A stretch of 64,000 bases of DNA from an uncultured Bacteroidales bacterium. GTDB lineage: Bacteria > Bacteroidota > Bacteroidia > Bacteroidales > Paludibacteraceae. The stretch is taken from contig CADBWK010000007.1 in the NCBI GenBank assembly GCA_902798385.1, forward strand, positions 37,781-101,780, in the 5' to 3' direction. Positions 42,763 through 50,982 of this stretch are shown one piece after another. The notes beneath the pieces were generated by a model. It was not told the origin of the DNA. It did not search any database and saw nothing but the letters and a program-made list of their open reading frames with translations. The first letter of the stretch is position 1, and each line of letters begins with the position of its first letter. The position numbers and the translations under genes are program-made.

Positions 42763-43577
42763 TAGAACCACAAGCCGATACCGAGGGCAGCATTCAGTTT
42801 TTGGTTATACAACTTGTCGTCGCCGGCTTTGTTGATGTACGCGTTCTGCGTGTTCACGTGATCCGGGTTGAGCGAACCCTGTGCGAAGATATCCAGCGTC
42901 AGGTGCTCGAACTCAAACTCTTTGTTGAGCTTGAGGCTGATGTTCGTGCAGGCGAAGGACTCATTGCCGTACAGGTCGCTGGCCCAGGGGGAGAGACCGA
43001 TCTCACCGCCGAGCGTCAGACCAATATTGTCCCAAGTGTAGGAGTAACCCAACTCGATGTACGTACTCCACGCGCGTTTCTCATTGCCGTCCTCGTCCTC
43101 GATCATATCGGCGCCGGCTACGGTCGTGTACCAATTGATATAGGCGTCTTGCTCGAAGAAATGGTCGAAGTTGTAACCAATCGAGATCTCCGAAGTAGCG
43201 CTGCTGAAATCATCGCAGTAGTAGTACTCGATGAAACCGACTGTTGCACCGTAAGCCGTGAAGCTGGCCATAAAATCCACCTCCGGCATGAACTTCGTGT
43301 AACCCGTTCCGTCTTTTGTGAATTTCCAAGCGCAGTCCGATGAACCGACATTAGCCCATACACCGCCGCGGAACTGAATGGCCTCGTCCAGGGCGTTAAA
43401 ACCTACCAGTGCTTCCGGTTGGAACGACAAGCCGCCGTTGTACTGACCACGCCAGAGATAACTGCTTACGCCCTCAAAACCGGCTTCGTAAGCAAACTCA
43501 ATCTTCTTCTCGTCTTCTGCCTTCGCAGAAAAAACAACTGCCATCAAGGCAGCACAAAAAACCAATACCTTTTTCAT
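42762..43577 (-). CDS. Outer-membrane beta-barrel protein, TorF/Gcw_chp-like
   Basis: This 271-residue protein has a signal peptide (FCAALMAVVFSAKA) and a beta-rich body opening with SSYLWRGQYNGGLSFQPE, the SxYxWRG pattern of the Gcw_chp/TorF-like group, and ending in aromatic GIGLWF as outer-membrane barrels do. It is a paralogue of the next gene upstream (RIQTSYLWRGLYCGAANIQ). Function is unknown. The operon places it just before apbE. Confidence 0.8.
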   Translation of the reverse strand: MKKVLVFCAALMAVVFSAKAEDEKKIEFAYEAGFEGVSSYLWRGQYNGGLSFQPEALVGFNALDEAIQFRGGVWANVGSSDCAWKFTKDGTGYTKFMPEVDFMASFTAYGATVGFIEYYYCDDFSSATSEISIGYNFDHFFEQDAYINWYTTVAGADMIEDEDGNEKRAWSTYIELGYSYTWDNIGLTLGGEIGLSPWASDLYGNESFACTNISLKLNKEFEFEHLTLDIFAQGSLNPDHVNTQNAYINKAGDDKLYNQKLNAALGIGLWF

Positions 43578-43597
43578 TTCTTATTGTTTGTTATGTT

Positions 43598-44455
43598 TTA
43601 TTTCAAAAAGACGCCAAAAGTAGCGTTGACGTTAATCACGTTGATCGCCGCCATCGGGCTGACCGCAATCTGTCCTTGCAGCATCACGCCGCAGTGTTTG
43701 GCTACGCTCCAGTCCTTGCGCAATCTCAGTTCGATATTCTGCAGCGCGGCACCGTTGGGGTTGTACACGCCTTTCCATGGTGTCATGCCGATCGCGCCGT
43801 ACACACTGAACCCGTCGCGACAATGATGCGTGTAACTGATCTCCAGATAACTCGAGTACGCCTGTACCGTGTCGCCTTGGGCGTTCAAATAACCGTCTGA
43901 TGCGGCGATACGGGTTGCCCAGAGAATGCTGAGCGGGATCTTACTGCTCAGCGTGTAGCGAACGTTCAGCTCCAAGCGGTTTCCCTTGTCGGGGTAGTTG
44001 TGGAAATCGAAGAACGGCGTGTTGAAATTGTGGATATAGAGAAGATAGACATCGAGTCCCCAGCGGGCAAAACCCAAACTGAAATCCACTTCCGGCTGGA
44101 AGGTCTTAAACGTCCAGTCCGTCACGCCGATGTTCCACCACATGTCGAGATACAAACCGCCGTACCCTACATTGGCACTCGCTTGTATGTTCGCTGCACC
44201 GCAATACAATCCGCGCCATAGATACGAAGTCTGTATCCTCGCCTGCGCATTGTACGTCAGCCCCACCGGCGCCTTGTAATCGTCAAGCCACTTACTCTCG
44301 ACTCTTGACTCTCGACTCTCGACTCTTGACTCTCGACTCTCGACTTTCGATTCCTCTCCCGCGTACGCGCTCGCGCTAAACACAAAAGGTAGCGCCCCGA
44401 TGCAGAGCATCAGAGCCACTAACTTTTTGCAAAATTTCAAATTTTCAATCTTCAA
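43598..44455 (-). CDS. Paralogous outer-membrane beta-barrel protein with repeat-coded insert
   Basis: The 285-residue product has a signal peptide (LVALMLCIGALPFVFSASAYA) and the same SYLWRG barrel pattern as its downstream neighbour. Directly after the signal peptide a nine-unit period-7 array codes for an ESRVESR-type charged repeat (about residues 34-54). The start is uncertain. The frame opens with TTG at 44455 inside another period-7 array, which gives a proper basic n-region. The first ATG, 44410, would leave a weak signal peptide. The function is unknown. Confidence 0.75.
   Translation of the reverse strand: MKIENLKFCKKLVALMLCIGALPFVFSASAYAGEESKVESRESRVESRESRVESKWLDDYKAPVGLTYNAQARIQTSYLWRGLYCGAANIQASANVGYGGLYLDMWWNIGVTDWTFKTFQPEVDFSLGFARWGLDVYLLYIHNFNTPFFDFHNYPDKGNRLELNVRYTLSSKIPLSILWATRIAASDGYLNAQGDTVQAYSSYLEISYTHHCRDGFSVYGAIGMTPWKGVYNPNGAALQNIELRLRKDWSVAKHCGVMLQGQIAVSPMAAINVINVNATFGVFLK
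44293..44355 (-). repeat. Nine-unit period-7 array in outer-membrane gene
   Basis: Plus-strand units are TACTCTC, then GACTCTT, GACTCTC, GACTCTC, GACTCTT, GACTCTC, GACTCTC, GACTTTC and GATTCCT. A 21-nt higher-order period gives a heptapeptide repeat, ESRVESR. This is the longest and cleanest array in the window. Confidence 0.9.
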
Positions 44456-44476
44456 TCTCCAATTTTCAATTTACAG
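44435..44476 (-). repeat. Period-7 array at the start of the outer-membrane gene
   Basis: Plus-strand units are TTTCAAA, TTTTCAA, TCTTCAA, TCTCCAA, TTTTCAA and TTTACAG. It spans the stop of the 79-residue protein gene (TTA at 44471-44473), the spacer and the probable TTG start of the barrel protein. Confidence 0.75.
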
Positions 44477-44710
44477 TGCATTCTGCACTTCCCACGCGCG
44501 GCGAAGAGCTACCTCCAGGATACGCGTGTTGGTAAAATCAACGATACCGCCATCGTAGCCCGGCTCCAGATGGTAGTCGGCATTTCCCTCACCGTTAAAA
44601 TACGCTCTAACCTCGTCACCGGAGATACCCAGCTCTGCGGCTATAGAGTCCATAGAACCATGTGGAAGACTGTCTTTTACTGCACGAAGGCGATTAAATG
44701 TTGTACGCAT
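44471..44710 (-). CDS. Small HTH-like hypothetical protein
   Basis: This 79-residue protein has a possible helix-turn-helix (GSMDSIAAELGISGDEVRAYF) followed by a short acidic tail (DGGIVDFTNTRILEVALRRA). I cannot name a family with certainty. It resembles small DNA-binding proteins of Bacteroidales. It has its own promoter and is first in an operon with two outer-membrane proteins and apbE. Confidence 0.75.
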   Translation of the reverse strand: MRTTFNRLRAVKDSLPHGSMDSIAAELGISGDEVRAYFNGEGNADYHLEPGYDGGIVDFTNTRILEVALRRAWEVQNAL

Positions 44711-44762
44711 GATAAATACTGTATTTTATGTCGTTTATAATGTTAATTATCAAAATTTTTTG

Positions 44763-44793
44763 CAAAAGTACTACTTTTTTTTTAATTGTGCAA
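44763..44793 (-). promoter_or_regulatory. Promoter of the 44710 operon
   Basis: Minus strand: TTG at 44793-44791, 20 bp, TACTTTTG at 44770-44763. Confidence 0.7.
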
Positions 44794-44820
44794 ATAATTT
44801 TGCTTTTTCTTTGTGTTTTC

Positions 44821-44851
44821 TTGCATATATGCAAAAATTGTAGTAAATTTG
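44821..44851 (+). promoter_or_regulatory. Promoter of mnmE operon
   Basis: TTG at 44821-44823, 20 bp, TAAATTTG at 44844-44851. The full palindrome TTGCATATATGCAA is at 44821-44834. Confidence 0.8.
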
Positions 44852-44867
44852 CAGGCAAATTTGATAA

Positions 44868-46205
44868 ATGGGAACAATTTGCGCGATATCGACCGCGTAC
44901 GGGACAGGCGGAATAGCTGTTATTCGCGTCTCGGGAAAAGAGAGTATCACCATCGTGGATACGCTCTTTAAAGGGCGGTCGGCTTTGGCGGATGCTCATG
45001 CAAACACGGTGCATTTTGGGAGGATTGAAAGGTTACGGGTTACGGGTGACGGGTTACGGGAAACTGAGGTGCTGGATGAGGTGTTATGCTCGGTGTTCCG
45101 CGCGCCGCATTCGTTCACGGGTGAGGACACGGTGGAGATTGCTTGTCACGGGAGCGTTTATATCCAGCAGACCTTGATAGAATGGCTCATTGATGCGGGC
45201 TGTAAGGCTGCTGAGCCCGGAGAGTTCACGCGCAGAGCGTTCCTGAACGGCAAGATAGACTTGACGCAGGCTGAGGCGGTGGCAGATCTGATAGCCGCGC
45301 AGTCGAAAGCCGAGAAAGATCTGGCGCTGAGTCAACTAAGGGGTTCGGTTTCTTCCGAATTGGCTAATCTGCGTGAAAGACTCTTGCACTTTACTTCTCT
45401 TATTGAACTGGAACTGGACTTCGCGGACCATGAAGAGTTAGAGTTCGCGGACCGAACTGAACTGAAGGCCTTGGCGGCTGAGATAGAAAAGAAACTCTCG
45501 GCGCTGATGGTCTCTTTCCGTACAGGCAACGCGATCCGGAACGGTATCCCCGTAGCGATCATCGGCGCACCGAACGTTGGCAAATCAACGCTACTCAATG
45601 CGCTGCTGGGTGAACAACGCGCGATCGTGAGCGACATACAAGGTACGACGCGCGACACGGTAGAAGACACCCTTATCCTTGACGGCATATTGTTCCGACT
45701 CATCGACACGGCAGGTCTGCGCGAGACGAACGATACGATAGAGAACATGGGCATCGAGCGCTCGCGTAAGGCAGCGGAGAAAGCGCAGATCATCATTTAT
45801 CTGAGCGATAACGGCGAATGGCCTTTGGAGATCAACTGTTCCGGAACGATCATTAAAGTGCGGAATAAAATAGACCAATTACCAATCACCGATTACCAAT
45901 CACCAATCGCTATCTCCGCGAAGAACAACGATATCGAGTCCTTAAAGCAGGAGTTGGTACGGATCGCGAAGGAATCGATGCAGACGAGCGCTGTGATGCT
46001 CAGTAATGCGCGGCACTACGAGGCTATCACCCGGGCGCATGATGCTATCGAACGTGTACAGGTTGGGCTGAGCGACGGACTGAGCGGTGAACTGCTCTCG
46101 ATGGATCTGCAGGACTGCCTGAATGCACTTGGCGAGGTGACTGGACAGATCACAAATAGTGAAGTGTTGGCGAATATTTTCAGTAAATTCTGTATAGGCA
46201 AATGA
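44868..46205 (+). CDS. mnmE: tRNA modification GTPase MnmE
   Basis: MnmE works with MnmG to modify the wobble uridine of tRNAs. The 445-residue protein has the folate-binding N-terminal domain (MGTICAISTAYGTGGIAVIRVSG), a helical domain (FTRRAFLNGKIDLTQAEAVADLI), an inserted G domain (G1 GAPNVGKST, G3 DTAGLRET, G4 NKID, G5 SAK) and the catalytic C-terminal FSKFCIGK. Two period-7 arrays lie in the gene. One codes for residues about 55-66 (RLRVTGDGLRE). The other codes for residues about 336-347 (DQLPITDYQSPI), exactly between G4 and G5. The frame is intact. Confidence 0.96.
   Translation: MGTICAISTAYGTGGIAVIRVSGKESITIVDTLFKGRSALADAHANTVHFGRIERLRVTGDGLRETEVLDEVLCSVFRAPHSFTGEDTVEIACHGSVYIQQTLIEWLIDAGCKAAEPGEFTRRAFLNGKIDLTQAEAVADLIAAQSKAEKDLALSQLRGSVSSELANLRERLLHFTSLIELELDFADHEELEFADRTELKALAAEIEKKLSALMVSFRTGNAIRNGIPVAIIGAPNVGKSTLLNALLGEQRAIVSDIQGTTRDTVEDTLILDGILFRLIDTAGLRETNDTIENMGIERSRKAAEKAQIIIYLSDNGEWPLEINCSGTIIKVRNKIDQLPITDYQSPIAISAKNNDIESLKQELVRIAKESMQTSAVMLSNARHYEAITRAHDAIERVQVGLSDGLSGELLSMDLQDCLNALGEVTGQITNSEVLANIFSKFCIGK
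45031..45065 (+). repeat. Period-7 array in mnmE, copy 1
   Basis: Units are GGTTACG, GGTTACG, GGTGACG, GGTTACG and GGAAACT. Confidence 0.8.
45873..45907 (+). repeat. Period-7 array in mnmE, copy 2
   Basis: Units are GACCAAT, TACCAAT, CACCGAT, TACCAAT and CACCAAT. It lies between the G4 and G5 motifs. Confidence 0.8.
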
Positions 46206-47089
46206 TACTATCTATGACGGGCTACGGGAAGGCCGAGATAACTTTCCGAAATCATAAACTCATCTGCGAGATCCGTTCACTCAACTCCAAGTCGATGGAC
46301 TTGAGTGTTCGTCTGGCTCCGTGTCTTCGGGCAAAGGAATTGGACATCCGCACGATTGTCAACCAGCGCCTCGAGCGGGGAAAAGTAGATCTCTTCATCA
46401 ATGAAGAGACAGCCATCAGCAATCAGCAGTCAGCCATCAGCCCCGTCAACTGGTCGGCGGTGAAGACCTATGCGGCGCAATACAAGGAGCAGTTCGGTGA
46501 AGTTCCGGCAGAGGTGATGGCGGCCATAATGCGTTTCCCGGATGTACTCAAACAGCAGGACGAGTCAGGTGATCTGACGGACGAGGAATGGAAGAGCGTT
46601 CAGGCGCTACTAAACACCGCGATCGACGGATTCATTGCATTCCGAACCCAAGAAGGCGCGGCACTGCAGGCAATGTTCAACGAGAAACTCGACGGGATAG
46701 CCGACCTGCTTGCACAAGTAGAACCTTTCGAGAAAGGACGTGTTGCCAAGATCCGCGAACGTCTGGAGCAGAGTCTGGCGCAACTCAGTGCCGAGACCCA
46801 AGCACAAACCGATCGGAACCGTCTGGAGCAGGAGATGATCTACTACCTCGAGAAACTCGATATCACCGAAGAGAAAGTGCGCCTCACCAATCACATCAAG
46901 TATTTCCGCGAGACCATGGACGGAGACGGAACAGGTGTCGGCAAGAAACTCGGCTTTATTGCCCAAGAGATGGGACGCGAGATCAATACCTTGGGTTCTA
47001 AATCGAACCAGAGCGAGATGCAGATCATCGTGGTGAAGATGAAAGATATACTTGAGCAAATTAAGGAACAGGTACTGAACGTATTATGA
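46202..47089 (+). CDS. YicC-family protein (endoribonuclease-type)
   Basis: This 295-residue protein shows the YicC start (MILSMTGYGKAE; EIRSLNSKSMDL) and the DUF1732 C-terminus (EEKVRLTNHIKYFRETM; GKKLGFIAQEMGREINTLGSKSN). YicC was reported to be an RNase in E. coli. It overlaps mnmE by 4 bp and gmk by 4 bp, and the yicC-gmk pairing is widespread. A period-7 array codes for residues about 70-81 (AISNQQSAISP). Confidence 0.93.
   Translation: MILSMTGYGKAEITFRNHKLICEIRSLNSKSMDLSVRLAPCLRAKELDIRTIVNQRLERGKVDLFINEETAISNQQSAISPVNWSAVKTYAAQYKEQFGEVPAEVMAAIMRFPDVLKQQDESGDLTDEEWKSVQALLNTAIDGFIAFRTQEGAALQAMFNEKLDGIADLLAQVEPFEKGRVAKIRERLEQSLAQLSAETQAQTDRNRLEQEMIYYLEKLDITEEKVRLTNHIKYFRETMDGDGTGVGKKLGFIAQEMGREINTLGSKSNQSEMQIIVVKMKDILEQIKEQVLNVL
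46410..46444 (+). repeat. Period-7 array in yicC
   Basis: Units are CAGCCAT, CAGCAAT, CAGCAGT, CAGCCAT and CAGCCCC. On the coding strand this is the same unit family as in the GH2, galK and permease genes. Confidence 0.8.
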
Positions 47090-47637
47090 TATATATTTTT
47101 TGTGCGCCTTCGGGCAGCGGTAAATCGACCATGGTGAAGCATCTGCTGACGATGCATCCGGATCTGTTTGAACTCTCTGTGTCCTGTACGACTCGTGCGC
47201 CGCGCGGCGAGGAGGTACATGGTCGCGAGTACTATTTCATCTCCGTGGAGGAGTTCCAGAAACGCATCGAGAACGATGATTTCATTGAGTTCGAGCAGGT
47301 GTATGACGGACTCTATTACGGTACGCTCAAAGAGGAGATCGACCGTATCGAAGCCGCCGGAAGACAGGTCTTGTTCGACGTCGATGTCAAAGGCGGACTG
47401 AACCTCAAGCGAATCTTGGGTGACAAAGCGACGTCGATCTTCATCTGCCCGCCGTCCATCGAGGAGCTACGCCGCAGGCTGGAAGGACGCGGAGACACGA
47501 GCCCCGAGATGATCGAGAAACGACTCGCCAAAGCGGAGTATGAGATGAGTTTTCAGCCGCAGTTTGATAAGGTGGTGGTCAACGATGACCTGACGCATGC
47601 TTTTGAGCAGTTGGATGCCATCATAGAAGATAAATGA
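47086..47637 (+). CDS. gmk: Guanylate kinase
   Basis: Gmk makes GDP from GMP and ATP. The 183-residue protein has the P-loop APSGSGKST, the GMP-binding SVSCTTRAPRGEEVHGREYYF and the C-terminal lid region with RRRLEGRGDTSPEMIEKRL. Length is normal. It starts 4 bp before the yicC stop and is followed by folC after 3 bp. Confidence 0.96.
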   Translation: MIYIFCAPSGSGKSTMVKHLLTMHPDLFELSVSCTTRAPRGEEVHGREYYFISVEEFQKRIENDDFIEFEQVYDGLYYGTLKEEIDRIEAAGRQVLFDVDVKGGLNLKRILGDKATSIFICPPSIEELRRRLEGRGDTSPEMIEKRLAKAEYEMSFQPQFDKVVVNDDLTHAFEQLDAIIEDK

Positions 47638-47640
47638 TAG

Positions 47641-48879
47641 ATGAACTTTAGCGAAGCTGTCACATATTTGTACAACGCGCGTCCGCCTTTCCATCAGGTA
47701 GGCGCTGAGGCGTACAAGCCCGGGTTGGAGAACACGCTCCGACTGATGGCGCATGTGGGCAATCCCCACGAGCGCCTGAAGGCGATTCATGTGGCAGGTA
47801 CAAACGGCAAGGGTTCGACCGCGCATCTGATCGCGGCGGCGCTGCAGGCTTCGGGACGTAAGGTGGGACTGTTCACCAGCCCGCATCTGGTGTCCCTCAC
47901 CGAACGCATCCGCGTCAACGGACAGCCTATCCCCGAGCAGATCGCGGCGGCTTTCGTCACGGAGCATAAAGCGTTTCTGGACGAACTGCAACCTTCGTTC
48001 TTCGAGACCATGACGGCCCTTGGCTTCTGGTATTTCGTGCAACAGGGCGTAGATATCGCGGTGGTGGAAGTAGGACTCGGCGGACGACTCGACAGCACAA
48101 ATGTGCTGACACCGGTGTTGAGCGTGATCACGAACATAGGACTGGACCACACGGAGTTCCTCGGCAACACCCTCACGCAGATTGCGAAGGAGAAAGCCGG
48201 CATCATCAAACCTGGTGTGCCGGTGGTTATTGGCGAGAGCCACCCGCAGACGATGAATGTGTTCCTCGCTAAAGCGCAGGAGTGCGGTTCGGATATCTGG
48301 TTTGCCGATCAATGTGAGTACCTGCGTCGCACCCTCCTGAAGGTAGCCCCTGAATGTGAGTTAAAGGGCAACTACCAGGAGCATAACTTGCAGACAGCTT
48401 TTGTCGCCTTGCGCGCACTAACCAATCTCCAATATCCAATCTCCAATGTCCAAATAGCCGAAGGCTTCGCGCACGTCTGTGCGATGACGGGACTGCGGGG
48501 CCGCTGGGAGATACTACGCGAACAACCGCTCGTCATATGCGACACCGGACATAACAGCCACGGACTGCAGTACGTAGCGCGGCAACTGAAGGAGTTGACC
48601 AACCCGCATATATGGATCGTGTTCGGCATGGTGAACGACAAAGACACGGAGGTCGTGATGCGCCTAATGCCCCCGGGAGAGCGCTATCATTATATATTCA
48701 CGCGCCCGAACACGCAGCGCGCGCGGACGGCGCAGGAGATGCTCGCGCTCTGGGGCAAAGAGGGGATCGCGATCGAAGAGCCGCAAGAAGCCATTCATTA
48801 TGCGCTCGAGCATGCCGCACCCGAAGATGCGGTGTTTATCGGAGGAAGCAATTACCTCGTAGCAGAGGTTCTACAATAA
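47641..48879 (+). CDS. folC: Folylpolyglutamate synthase/dihydrofolate synthase
   Basis: FolC adds glutamate to folates. The 412-residue protein has the P-loop HVAGTNGKGSTAHLI, the signature FTSPHLVSLTERIRVNG, the Mg-binding VEVGLGGRLDSTNV and NIGLDHTEFLG, and the C-terminal domain with ICDTGHNSHGL. A period-7 array codes for residues about 261-272 (NLQYPISNVQIA). Confidence 0.95.
   Translation: MNFSEAVTYLYNARPPFHQVGAEAYKPGLENTLRLMAHVGNPHERLKAIHVAGTNGKGSTAHLIAAALQASGRKVGLFTSPHLVSLTERIRVNGQPIPEQIAAAFVTEHKAFLDELQPSFFETMTALGFWYFVQQGVDIAVVEVGLGGRLDSTNVLTPVLSVITNIGLDHTEFLGNTLTQIAKEKAGIIKPGVPVVIGESHPQTMNVFLAKAQECGSDIWFADQCEYLRRTLLKVAPECELKGNYQEHNLQTAFVALRALTNLQYPISNVQIAEGFAHVCAMTGLRGRWEILREQPLVICDTGHNSHGLQYVARQLKELTNPHIWIVFGMVNDKDTEVVMRLMPPGERYHYIFTRPNTQRARTAQEMLALWGKEGIAIEEPQEAIHYALEHAAPEDAVFIGGSNYLVAEVLQ
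48422..48456 (+). repeat. Period-7 array in folC
   Basis: Units are CCAATCT, CCAATAT, CCAATCT, CCAATGT and CCAAATA. Confidence 0.8.
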
Positions 48880-48941
48880 AGGAGAATGCCGAAAATCCTA
48901 AGCAATAGAGTAGGCGTTAACAAACAATCATTATTACCCAC

Positions 48942-49418
48942 ATGAAAAGAATCTTTTTATTTACAGTCATCGCGTTAGGCGCATGTCTGAGTGCTTGTAA
49001 AGCTCCGTCGAGTATGTATTCGACTCGTACCGCTCGTACCCAAGAGATGCCGGTTGAGACCTGGAGTTCTTGGACCACAGCTGATCTGGAAGTATCGGAT
49101 CAACGCGTAAAACTGACTGTTGCTGTTCCGCAGAACGACAACATGATGGTCAGCGTAGAGCAGTACAAAGAGAACGCAGTCGGTGAGTTGTTGGAGAAGA
49201 GCAACGCAGACGTATTGGTTAACCCGTTGTTCAAGCTGGACTATCGCAACGGCCGTCTGGAGAGCATCACCGTCAGCGGTTATCCTGCAAAACATCGTAA
49301 TTTCCGTACCATCTCGTACGAAGAGCAGACCAAGTATCTGATCGACAAGTCGAAATCAGAAAATGTACCGCAAGTGGTTATCAACGGCGGTGAGATCATT
49401 AACGAGGTTAAAAAGTAA
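48942..49418 (+). CDS. Lipoprotein, family member 1
   Basis: This 158-residue protein has a lipoprotein signal (FLFTVIALGACLSAC). The body shares several blocks with the next protein: a TRTAR motif right after the acylated cysteine, an AD/VD strand, and GYPAKHRNFRTISYEEQ near the end. I do not know its function. It follows folC after 62 bp and could be in the same operon. Confidence 0.78.
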   Translation: MKRIFLFTVIALGACLSACKAPSSMYSTRTARTQEMPVETWSSWTTADLEVSDQRVKLTVAVPQNDNMMVSVEQYKENAVGELLEKSNADVLVNPLFKLDYRNGRLESITVSGYPAKHRNFRTISYEEQTKYLIDKSKSENVPQVVINGGEIINEVKK

Positions 49419-49424
49419 GCAATC

Positions 49425-50465
49425 ATGAAACATATTCGCATTTTATCATTGATGGTCATCCTGGCGGGTATGTCTTCGTGTAGTGTATCCAACTATCTGA
49501 CGACCACCCGCACCGCTCGTTCGCTCGAGATCAAATCGGACATCAAGCAGATGCCGACGGTGGCGGACCTCGTTGTGGATACCGTTTATGTGCGTAAGGA
49601 TACCGCTTGGACGAACACCGCCAAGTCGTTCACGACCAAGGCCGCGATGCGCGAACTCTTGATCGGTGCGATGATGGAGAAGGCCAATGCCGACTTGATC
49701 ATCCAACCGCGCGAGAACCTCGTGGTTAAGTCGGAGTCCTCGAAGCAACTTATGCGCATGGAGATATATGGCTACCCGGCCAGATATCGCAATTTCCGTA
49801 CCGCTACGGAAGAAGACCTCCGCATACTCAACGGCATTGACCCCAAGCCGGCTAACTACAACACGATCTATATCGGATCGGGTGCACAGCACGGACCGAC
49901 CCTCTCTCCGGTAATAGGTAGTGCGGTGGCGCAAGCTATCACACCCGCACCGAATGTAGCACCGAAAGGCGCAGGCAAAGGCTATCTGAGAAAACCGTTC
50001 TACTCCTCCATCGAGATGGGTTATAACGTGTTCTTCCCGATTACCGGTGAAGGCGATGTAGCACATGGATTCCTCGTTAACACGAATTACCTGTGGCGCA
50101 TGAAGAACCCGCATATCTACGAAGGTATGGGTATTGGTGTGAATGCTACTTTCGAGCAGTATTACCGTGAGTGGCTCATTCCGATGTACTGGCACAACCG
50201 CTTCTATTGGTCCAAGACCGCGGTCGCTCCGTTCTTTGACTTCCGTCTCGGTGCCTGGATGGGCGTAGCGCAAGCAAAGGTGAGCGCGAACAACTGGAAA
50301 GGCATGTTCATGGGAGGTATGTACTATGCTGCTTTCCTCGGACTCGAGTTCGGCAAGCACTTCAACATCTCTGTTGGTTCGGATCAGTTCTTAGGTGGAG
50401 CTGCCGAATACAACGATGTGATGTTCACGCTGAACGTAGTAGCGAAGATAGGCATCAATTTCTGA
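49425..50465 (+). CDS. Lipoprotein domain fused to an outer-membrane barrel-like domain
   Basis: The 346-residue protein starts with a lipoprotein signal (VILAGMSSC). Residues about 20-135 are a paralogue of the whole preceding protein (TRTARSLE; ANADLIIQPRENL; GYPARYRNFRTATEED). A proline- and alanine-rich linker (ITPAPNVAPKGAGKGY) leads to a beta-rich domain of about 155 residues (FYSSIEMGYNVFFPITGE ... VVAKIGINF) ending in phenylalanine, like an outer-membrane barrel. A protein with both a lipid anchor and a barrel is unusual. Its last 11 bp overlap the 3' end of nadD on the other strand. Confidence 0.78.
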   Translation: MKHIRILSLMVILAGMSSCSVSNYLTTTRTARSLEIKSDIKQMPTVADLVVDTVYVRKDTAWTNTAKSFTTKAAMRELLIGAMMEKANADLIIQPRENLVVKSESSKQLMRMEIYGYPARYRNFRTATEEDLRILNGIDPKPANYNTIYIGSGAQHGPTLSPVIGSAVAQAITPAPNVAPKGAGKGYLRKPFYSSIEMGYNVFFPITGEGDVAHGFLVNTNYLWRMKNPHIYEGMGIGVNATFEQYYREWLIPMYWHNRFYWSKTAVAPFFDFRLGAWMGVAQAKVSANNWKGMFMGGMYYAAFLGLEFGKHFNISVGSDQFLGGAAEYNDVMFTLNVVAKIGINF

Positions 50466-50982
50466 TCGCCTTTTCCCGTATTTGTGTAGAAGACACATCG
50501 AAATACGGTGCATCAGCCAGGAATGTAATGTTCCTGGCTTTTTTGATGCATGCGGGGCGGGATGTCTCACAACCGTGTCGCGGATAAACGAAGATTCGGA
50601 AGTTGTCGAGAATAAAGTCATACTCCCGCCAGCGGTCGAAGATAGCGAGGTTGTCCTCGCCGATGAGCAGGGTGAAGTCATGCTCGGGATAGGCTTTGCG
50701 CAACTCCCGTAAGGTGTTGGCCGTATAAGAAGGGCGGGGCAGAGCGAACTCAAAATCTGAGGCAACCAGTCCGGGGATGTCCTTAACGGCTTCCCGAACA
50801 GCGGCTAAGCGTTCCTCTTCACTCTTGGCTCTTAGCTCTTCGCTTTCGACTTTTAAAGGGTTAAGAGGGCTGACCAGCAGCCATAGTTCATCGAGGTCTG
50901 TATGCTCGATGACCCACTTCGCCAAACCCACATGTCCGAAATGGACGGGATTGAAACTGCCTCCGTAGATACCTATCTTCAT
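50455..50982 (-). CDS. nadD: Nicotinate-nucleotide adenylyltransferase
   Basis: NadD adenylates nicotinate mononucleotide in NAD synthesis. The 175-residue protein has the nucleotidyltransferase motif GGSFNPVHFGHVGLA and the C-terminal DVSSTQIREK. The ATG at 50982 overlaps the dnaE stop by 4 bp (ATGA). A period-7 array codes for residues about 43-54 (LKVESEELRAKSEE), a position where NadD normally has a short loop. Confidence 0.94.
   Translation of the reverse strand: MKIGIYGGSFNPVHFGHVGLAKWVIEHTDLDELWLLVSPLNPLKVESEELRAKSEEERLAAVREAVKDIPGLVASDFEFALPRPSYTANTLRELRKAYPEHDFTLLIGEDNLAIFDRWREYDFILDNFRIFVYPRHGCETSRPACIKKARNITFLADAPYFDVSSTQIREKAIRN
50821..50855 (-). repeat. Period-7 array in nadD
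   Basis: Plus-strand units are ACTCTTG, GCTCTTA, GCTCTTC, GCTTTCG and ACTTTTA. Confidence 0.75.

Noticed and set aside
44293-44355. Heptamer arrays as CRISPR
   Set aside because: Units are 7 bp, contiguous, without spacers and lie in frame in genes. No cas gene is present.
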